DNA of 10,834 bases from an uncultured Pseudorhodobacter sp. (lineage in GTDB: Bacteria > Pseudomonadota > Alphaproteobacteria > Rhodobacterales > Rhodobacteraceae), in NCBI GenBank assembly GCA_945957495.1, contig CAMFLG010000066.1, forward strand, positions 1 through 10,834. The letters are read 5' to 3'. How positions within the stretch are numbered: the stretch's first letter is position 1; each line of letters opens with the position of its first letter. Below the pieces are notes generated by a model. It had not been told where the DNA came from, made no database searches, and saw only the letters and a list, made by a program, of their open reading frames with translations. This document shows, piece by piece, positions 6,113 through 10,834 of the stretch. The position numbers were made by a program, and so were the translations under genes.

Positions 6113-6446
6113 AATGTCGCTTTGCGAAGGCATCCGCGAGATCATTCTGGATCAGGCCCGCACCCATAATTTTGCCCGCGTCACCGTCTTGCGCGTGGAA
6201 ATCGGCAAATTCGCCGGCGTCGAAAAACCTGCGCTGGCCTTTGCCTTTGATGTGGTGATGCAGGGCAGCCCCGCCGAAGGCGCGCGGCTGGAAATGATCG
6301 ACCTGCCCGGACAGGCGCTGTGCTATGACTGCGGCAAGTCGGTTGAAATCGACGACCGCTTTGCGCTTTGCCCGTTATGTGGGTCTGCCAAGCTGATGCC
6401 ACAGGGTGGGGATGAGATGCGGATCAAGGATATGGAGGTGATCTGA
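6105..6446 (+). CDS. hypA: Hydrogenase nickel-insertion protein HypA
   Basis: Nickel metallochaperone, 113 residues, that works with HypB to load Ni into the large subunit. The start MHEMSLCEG contains the conserved Ni ligand H2. The zinc site is C73-x2-C76 (CYDCG) and C89-x2-C92 (CPLCG). Length is normal for the family. It starts eight bases before the hupK stop, with GAGGTG at 6095-6100, and shares one base with hypB. It is the first of the general hyp genes, which serve any [NiFe]-hydrogenase in the cell. Confidence 0.97.
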   Translation: MHEMSLCEGIREIILDQARTHNFARVTVLRVEIGKFAGVEKPALAFAFDVVMQGSPAEGARLEMIDLPGQALCYDCGKSVEIDDRFALCPLCGSAKLMPQGGDEMRIKDMEVI

Positions 6447-7330
6447 TGTGTACAGTTTGCGGCTGCGGCGACACGGCGGTTTTTGACGGCAAACGCCGCG
6501 AAGAGCTTTTGCCCTTTGGCCATGTGCTGGCCCGCGCCCCGGCGAAACATTCCAACGGGCATTCGCACGATCACGGACACGACCATTTCCATGACCACAG
6601 CCATTCCCACCCGCACGACCACACCCACCATTACGGGCTGGGCGCGGCAGGCGTCTCGGTTCCCGGCCTGTCGCAGGCGCGGCTGATCGAGGTGGAAACC
6701 TCGATCCTTGCCAAGAACGACGGCCTTGCCACCGCCAACCGCCGGGTTCTGACCGCGCTAGGCGCGCTGGCGGTCAACCTTGTCTCATCCCCCGGTTCGG
6801 GCAAGACCACCCTGCTGTGCAAGACCATAGAAATGCTGGGTGACGCGCCGCTTGCGGTGATCGAGGGCGATCAGCAAACCTCCAACGATGCCGACCGCAT
6901 CCGTGCCACCGGCGCGCGCGCAGTGCAGGTCAACACCGGCAAGGGCTGTCATCTGGATGCGCAGATGGTCGGCCACGCGATGGACGATCTGAAACTGCCG
7001 CCCCACGCCTATTTGTTCATCGAAAACGTCGGCAACCTTGTCTGCCCCGCCGCCTTTGATCTGGGTGAAGATGCGAAAATCGCCATCCTTTCGGTGACAG
7101 AGGGCGAGGATAAGCCACTGAAATATCCCGATATGTTCACCGCAGCCAAGCTGGCCATCCTCAACAAGATCGACCTTGCCCCCCATTGCGACGCCGATCT
7201 GGACGCCTATGAGGCCAACCTGCGCCGGGTGAACCCGACCATCGAGATTCTGCGCGTCTCGGCCCGCACCGGCGAAGGCATGGCTGCGTGGATCGGCTGG
7301 CTGCGCGCCCATCTTGCCGCAAAGGCCTGA
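6446..7330 (+). CDS. hypB: Hydrogenase nickel-insertion GTPase HypB with His-rich stretch
   Basis: GTPase for nickel delivery, 294 residues. N-terminal metal motif CxxCGC: C2, C5, C7. A His-rich stretch follows (residues 35-62, 14 His, mostly alternating with D, S or G) that in other alphaproteobacteria stores and binds nickel. GTPase domain: P-loop SSPGSGKTT (K120), switch region EGDQQTSNDADRI, G-domain metal residues C168-H169 (GKGCHLD) and C200, and the guanine motif NKID (240-243). A strong GGAGGTG at 6434-6440 lies inside hypA, and the start codon shares a base with the hypA stop. Four bases separate it from hupR. Confidence 0.97.
   Translation: MCTVCGCGDTAVFDGKRREELLPFGHVLARAPAKHSNGHSHDHGHDHFHDHSHSHPHDHTHHYGLGAAGVSVPGLSQARLIEVETSILAKNDGLATANRRVLTALGALAVNLVSSPGSGKTTLLCKTIEMLGDAPLAVIEGDQQTSNDADRIRATGARAVQVNTGKGCHLDAQMVGHAMDDLKLPPHAYLFIENVGNLVCPAAFDLGEDAKIAILSVTEGEDKPLKYPDMFTAAKLAILNKIDLAPHCDADLDAYEANLRRVNPTIEILRVSARTGEGMAAWIGWLRAHLAAKA
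6548..6631 (+). other. His-rich nickel-binding stretch of HypB
   Basis: Codons for residues 35-62 give 14 His among 28 residues, in repeats such as HDH, HSH and HPHDH. Such stretches bind several Ni ions in rhizobial HypB and act as a store. In DNA this appears as repeated CAC/CAT-GAC units. One 21-base part (6578-6598) differs in a single base from the start of hupG (3176-3196). Confidence 0.85.
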
Positions 7331-7334
7331 ACCG

Positions 7335-8819
7335 ATGCCCTCGCCCATCCGCGCCACCGTCCTGCTGGTTGATGACGAGCCGCATTCGCTGTCGGCCATG
7401 AAAATGGCGCTGGAGGATGAGTTTGACATCCACTCTGCCGCCGATGCCGAGGCCGCGCTGGCGGTGTTGGACCGGGAATGGGTGCAGGTGATCCTGTGCG
7501 ATCAGCGGATGCCCGGGCGCACCGGTGTCGAATTTCTGACCGAGGTGCGCGAACGCTGGCCCGATGTGATCCGCATCATCATCACCGGCTACACCGACGC
7601 CAATTCGATGATGGCCGCGATCAATGATGCCGGTATTCACCAATTCCTGACCAAGCCCTGGCATCCCGATCAACTGCTGGTCGCCTGTCGCAATGCCGCC
7701 CGCCTGTTCAGCCTTGCCCGCGACAACGAACGCATGGCGCTGGAGATGCGCTTTCTGACGTCAACTGCAGAAACCCGACTGGAAAAGCGCCGCCGCGCCC
7801 TGCGCGATGGCATGGGGTTTGAAACCATCCTGCGCGGCGTCACCTCGCCGATGAACGCGGTGGTGCATCATGCCCGCGCCTATGCCAGCTTTGACGTGCC
7901 GATCCTGCTGACCGGCGAACCCGGCACCGGCAAGGCGCAACTGGCGCGCGCGATCCACTATGCCTCGCTGCGGTCAGACCGCCCGTTTCACGAGGTCAAC
8001 CTGACCGGCCTGCCGGATGATCTGGCGCTGATTGAACTCTTTGGCGCCAAGCGTGGCGTGCTGCCGGGCGGATCGAACAAGATCGGCCTGATGCAGCGGG
8101 CCGACCGGGGCACGCTGTTTCTGAACGGCATCGACAGCCTGTCGCCCACGGTGCAGATGGCCCTGCTGCGGGTGCTGACCGAGGGCGGCTTTACCCCCGT
8201 CGGCGGACATGAGGTGTTAACCTCGAACCTGCGCCTGATCGCAGGCGCGCACCGCGATCTGGCCAATCTGGTGGCCGAAGGCCAATTCCGCGCCGACCTT
8301 TACTTTGCCCTGTCCACCACCGAACTTGTGGTCCCCCCCCTGCGCGGCCGCCCCGGCGACATTGCCCTGCTGGCACAGCACCTTTTGGTCGAGGCTTCGG
8401 CCAGCCACGGCAAACCCGTCCACGGTTTCGATCAGGCGGCGCTGAGCTTTCTGGAAGGCTATGACTGGCCCGGCAACCTGCGGGAATTGTCGAACGAGGT
8501 CATTCGCATGCTGATCCGGGCGCAAGACCCGATCCTTGGCGCCGATCTGATCTCGCGCCCCATCCTGCAGGCCCCGCCGGGGGAAGGTGGCGCAGACCGC
8601 TCTGCCCAGGGCGCGTTGACCGGTGAAGGCAGCCTGAAGGACCGGGTGGAAATGGTGGAAATGCGCATCCTGCGCGAAACCCTGACGCGGCACCGCTGGA
8701 ACAAAAGCCGGGCTGCGGCAGAACTGGGCCTGTCGCGGGTGGGTCTGCGGGCCAAGCTGGATCGCTACGGCGTGCAGCGCCCCGGTCAGACCATGGCGGA
8801 TGAAGAGGAGGACGACTGA
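7335..8819 (+). CDS. hupR: NtrC-family response regulator HupR of hydrogenase genes
   Basis: Response regulator of 494 residues that controls hupSL in Rhodobacter (partner kinase HupT, not in this window). Receiver domain, residues 7-125: acidic pocket D13-D14, phospho-acceptor D56 (LCDQRMPG), T84 and K107. AAA+ domain, about 165-410: Walker A GEPGTGKA (194-201) is kept. The sigma-54 contact loop GAFTGA is replaced by GVLPGG (241-246), and the Walker B LFLDEI is LFLNGI (261-266), so both acidic residues are lost. C-terminal Fis-type helix-turn-helix: NKSRAAAELGLSRVGLRAKL. This agrees with reports that R. capsulatus HupR activates sigma-70 RNA polymerase and works unphosphorylated. The ATG at 7335 is four bases after hypB; a TTG at 7314 would only add seven residues inside hypB. 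The C-terminal tail DEEEDD overlaps the hypC ribosome site. Confidence 0.95.
   Translation: MPSPIRATVLLVDDEPHSLSAMKMALEDEFDIHSAADAEAALAVLDREWVQVILCDQRMPGRTGVEFLTEVRERWPDVIRIIITGYTDANSMMAAINDAGIHQFLTKPWHPDQLLVACRNAARLFSLARDNERMALEMRFLTSTAETRLEKRRRALRDGMGFETILRGVTSPMNAVVHHARAYASFDVPILLTGEPGTGKAQLARAIHYASLRSDRPFHEVNLTGLPDDLALIELFGAKRGVLPGGSNKIGLMQRADRGTLFLNGIDSLSPTVQMALLRVLTEGGFTPVGGHEVLTSNLRLIAGAHRDLANLVAEGQFRADLYFALSTTELVVPPLRGRPGDIALLAQHLLVEASASHGKPVHGFDQAALSFLEGYDWPGNLRELSNEVIRMLIRAQDPILGADLISRPILQAPPGEGGADRSAQGALTGEGSLKDRVEMVEMRILRETLTRHRWNKSRAAAELGLSRVGLRAKLDRYGVQRPGQTMADEEEDD
8806..8812 (+). promoter_or_regulatory. Ribosome binding site of hypC inside the hupR end
   Basis: AGGAGGA stands six bases before the hypC ATG at 8819. 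It is read in hupR as the acidic tail codons GAG-GAG-GAC, so the same bases serve as Shine-Dalgarno and as coding sequence. It supports the hypC start. Confidence 0.7.
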
Positions 8820-9109
8820 TGTGCCTGGGGATTCCCGGCCAGATACTGGCCATCACCGATGCGGCCCGCCTGATGGCGATGGCCGAAGTGTCGGGCGTGC
8901 GGCGCGAGGTGAACGTCGCCTGCATCGCCTCTGGCCCGCTGGAGGATCTGATCGGTCAGTGGACGCTGATCCATGTCGGCTTCGCCATGAGCCTGATTGA
9001 CGCCGACGAGGCCGCCAAAACTCTGGAAGCATTGCGCGATCTGGGCGAGGCGCAAGAGGCGCTGGACGCCATGGCCGAAAGCCAGTTGGCACTGGAGGCG
9101 GGCCGATGA
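8819..9109 (+). CDS. hypC: Hydrogenase maturation chaperone HypC
   Basis: Small chaperone, 96 residues, that with HypD carries iron with CN and CO ligands and hands it to the large subunit. MCLGIPGQI at the start gives the essential Cys2; H52 in LIHVGFAMS is the second conserved residue. Both features separate it from its paralogue HupF in this cluster, which has Cys2 but not the His. The start shares one base with the hupR stop and has AGGAGGA upstream. It overlaps hypD by four bases (ATGA), as expected for partners of one complex. Confidence 0.97.
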   Translation: MCLGIPGQILAITDAARLMAMAEVSGVRREVNVACIASGPLEDLIGQWTLIHVGFAMSLIDADEAAKTLEALRDLGEAQEALDAMAESQLALEAGR

Positions 9110-10245
9110 AATACGCATCAGAATTCCGCGACCCCAGCCTTGCCCGCGGCCTGCTGGCCGCCATCGTCGATCAGGCCGACAAGATCGGCGCCACCAAGGC
9201 AAAGCCCGTGCATATCATGGAGATTTGCGGCGGCCACACCCATTCGATCTTTCGCTATGGGTTGGACAAGCTGATCCATCCCGGCGTCGAATTCATCCAT
9301 GGCCCCGGTTGCCCGGTCTGCGTGCTGCCGATGGCGCGGGTGGATGAGGCGGTGCAACTGGCCGAACGCCCTGAAGTGATCTTCACCACCTTTGGCGACG
9401 CGATGCGCGTGCCCGGCCACCGCAAATCGCTGCTGCAGGCGAAAGCCGCCGGCGCGGATGTGCGCATGGTCTATTCGCCCTTGGACGCGCTTGAACTCGC
9501 CCGCCGCAATCCGGGGCGCGAGGTGGTGTTCTTCGGTCTGGGGTTTGAAACTACCACGCCCTCGACGGCGCTGTCGATCCAGCAAGCGGCGCGCGAGGAG
9601 CTGACGAATTTCAGCGTGTTCTGCAACCACATCACCGTGCCTGAACCGATCAAGGCGCTGCTGGATGATCCGTTCATGGTGCTGGACGGCTTTATCGGCC
9701 CCGGTCATGTCAGTATGGTGATCGGGGTGCATCCCTATGATTTCATTGCGCGCGACTATGGCAAACCGATCGTTGTCGCAGGGTTTGAACCCACCGACCT
9801 TTTGCAATCGGTGCTGATGGTGCTGACCCAGATCGCCGAAGGCCGCGCCGTGGTGGAAAACCAATATGCCCGCGTTGTGCCCGAACATGGCAACCCGGTC
9901 AGCCTTGCCGCCGTCGAAGATGTTTACGAACGCCGCCCCAGTTTTGAATGGCGCGGCCTGGGTGAGATTGATGCAAGCGGTCTGCGCATCCGCGCCCGCT
10001 ATCGCAGCTTTGACGCAGAAGAGAAGTTCGGCATCGGCTATGGTGCAGGCCCCCGCGATGTGCCCGAGGTGGAAGGCTGCGCCTGTGGTGCGGTGATGAC
10101 CGGCCGCATCAAGCCCACCGCCTGCCCGCAATTCGGGCGGGGCTGCACGCCGGAAATGCCCTTGGGCGCATTGATGGTGTCATCCGAAGGCGCCTGTGCC
10201 GCCTATTGGCAATATGGCGGTGCGCGTGGGGTGGCGGCGGAGTAG
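9106..10245 (+). CDS. hypD: Hydrogenase maturation iron-sulfur protein HypD
   Basis: Protein of the HypCD complex where CN and CO are placed on iron; 379 residues, the usual length. Conserved Cys motifs: C41 in EICGGHTH, C69 and C72 in HGPGCPVC (same numbers as E. coli HypD), and C-terminal cysteines C325, C327, C340, C347 and C364, four of which would hold the [4Fe-4S] cluster. FGLGFETTTPSTA and GFIGPGHVSMVIG are further family blocks. GGAGG at 9094-9098 lies seven bases before the ATG. The gene ends the tightly coupled row; the next gene follows after a gap of 75-90 bases. Confidence 0.97.
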   Translation: MKYASEFRDPSLARGLLAAIVDQADKIGATKAKPVHIMEICGGHTHSIFRYGLDKLIHPGVEFIHGPGCPVCVLPMARVDEAVQLAERPEVIFTTFGDAMRVPGHRKSLLQAKAAGADVRMVYSPLDALELARRNPGREVVFFGLGFETTTPSTALSIQQAAREELTNFSVFCNHITVPEPIKALLDDPFMVLDGFIGPGHVSMVIGVHPYDFIARDYGKPIVVAGFEPTDLLQSVLMVLTQIAEGRAVVENQYARVVPEHGNPVSLAAVEDVYERRPSFEWRGLGEIDASGLRIRARYRSFDAEEKFGIGYGAGPRDVPEVEGCACGAVMTGRIKPTACPQFGRGCTPEMPLGALMVSSEGACAAYWQYGGARGVAAE

Positions 10246-10264
10246 GCAGGTTATGCGCAAGAAA

Positions 10265-10335
10265 GGGGGCTGTCTGCCCCGTCGCCCTGCGGGCTCACCC
10301 CCGAGGATATTTGACCCAATGTGAAAGACAAAGAA
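10265..10335 (+). repeat. hypD-hypE spacer with two small hairpins and a possible interspersed repeat
   Basis: Two hairpins lie close together: GGGGC (10266-10270) with GCCCC (10276-10280), loop TGTCT; and GCCC (10284-10287) with GGGC (10291-10294), loop TGC. Next comes CCCCCGAGGATATTTG (10299-10314). From memory this GAGGATATTT block after a GC-rich hairpin recurs between genes in many Rhodobacterales genomes, so I mark it as a candidate interspersed repeat. No copy elsewhere in this window confirms that. It may also affect hypE expression. Confidence 0.35.
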
Positions 10336-10834
10336 ATGGCGCTGCGCGATACTCATGTGACCTTGGCCCATGGCGGCGGTGGCCGGGCGATGCGCGACCT
10401 GATTGACGAGGTGTTCACGGCGGTCTTTCAACCGCCGGGCAGTGAAGATCAGGCGCGGCTGATGCATGCGGCCTTGCAGGAACCCGGCGCGCAGCTGGCC
10501 TTTACCACCGACAGCTTTGTGGTGACTCCGGTAGAGTTTCCGGGCGGCGACATCGGCAAGATTGCCGTTTGCGGCACGGTGAACGATCTGGTTGTGGGCG
10601 GTGCGCGCCCGCTGTGGCTGTCTGCCGCCTTCATCATCGAAGAAGGTTGCGAGATTGCCCTGCTGCGCCGCATCGTGGCCTCGATGGCGGCAGAGGCGGC
10701 ACGGGCCGAGGTGCGCATCGTGACCGGCGATACCAAGGTGGTCGGGCGCGGATCGGCGGACAAGGTCTTTGTCACCACCGCCGGGGTCGGGGTTATTCCG
10801 CCCGGCAGGCATCTGGGTGCCGACCGCATCCAGC
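10336..10834 (+). CDS. hypE: Hydrogenase maturation protein HypE, N-terminal part (3' end outside window)
   Basis: HypE belongs to the PurM/ThiL-like ATP-binding family; with HypF it dehydrates a thiocarboxamide on its own C-terminal Cys to thiocyanate, the source of the CN ligands. About 166 residues are visible: VTLAHGGGGRAMRDLID, then FTTDSFVVTPVEFPGGDIGKIAVCGTVNDLVVGGARPLWLS and VTGDTKVVGRGSADKVFVTTAGVG, all typical. The C-terminal PRxC end is beyond the window. Start is uncertain: ATG at 10336 gives MALRDTHVTL, and an in-frame GTG at 10321 would add five residues. Neither has a good Shine-Dalgarno, unlike the other genes here; GAGGA at 10303-10307 is 13 bases before the GTG. An ATG at 10319 is followed at once by TGA. 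Confidence 0.95.
   Translation, partial: MALRDTHVTLAHGGGGRAMRDLIDEVFTAVFQPPGSEDQARLMHAALQEPGAQLAFTTDSFVVTPVEFPGGDIGKIAVCGTVNDLVVGGARPLWLSAAFIIEEGCEIALLRRIVASMAAEAARAEVRIVTGDTKVVGRGSADKVFVTTAGVGVIPPGRHLGADRIQ

Noticed and set aside
9118..10131. Minus-strand open frame of 337 codons opposite hypD
   Set aside because: It mirrors the strongly biased codons of hypD and has composition typical of an antisense shadow with no recognisable motif.
1..10834. CRISPR arrays, insertion sequences, tRNA or rRNA genes
   Set aside because: I saw no regularly spaced repeats, transposase motifs, or RNA-gene signatures on either strand.

Overview
This window is a slice of an uptake [NiFe]-hydrogenase (Hup) structural and maturation cluster. 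All genes are on the + strand. The base composition is high-GC. Gene order, the rubredoxin–HupJ fusion and an NtrC-type HupR placed between hypB and hypC all match the Rhodobacter capsulatus type of hup/hyp locus. The organism is therefore most likely an alphaproteobacterium of the Rhodobacterales (Rhodobacter, Cereibacter, Gemmobacter or a relative). That assignment is inferred from gene order and protein motifs, not from a database search.

Layout: the window opens inside hupL (catalytic large subunit, C-terminal part, 1-650). It continues with hupE (nickel permease-like), hupC (membrane cytochrome b), a 263-base gap with hairpins and an inverted repeat, then hupD (endopeptidase), hupF, hupG, hupH, hupJ (rubredoxin fused to the HybE-like domain), hupK, hypA, hypB, hupR (response regulator), hypC, hypD, a 75-90 base gap with a possible repeat element, and hypE (cut off by the window end). 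From hupD to hypD ten junctions are overlapping, abutting or 3-10 bases apart, most with a Shine-Dalgarno sequence inside the upstream gene.

How the genes work together: HypC, HypD and HypE (with HypF, not in this window) build and carry the Fe(CN)2CO group. HypA and HypB, with nickel probably brought in by HupE, add Ni. HupF, HupK, HupG, HupH and HupJ are accessory chaperones of the large and small subunits. HupD removes the C-terminal tail of HupL after metal insertion. HupC anchors the mature dimer in the membrane and passes electrons from H2 to quinone. HupR is the regulator of hup transcription in Rhodobacter.

I see no undescribed system here; the locus is a known type. The points worth a second look are details: the hupC-hupD gap, the degenerate ATPase motifs of HupR, the His-rich start of HupG that resembles the HypB metal stretch, hupE lying between hupL and hupC, and a likely interspersed repeat between hypD and hypE.
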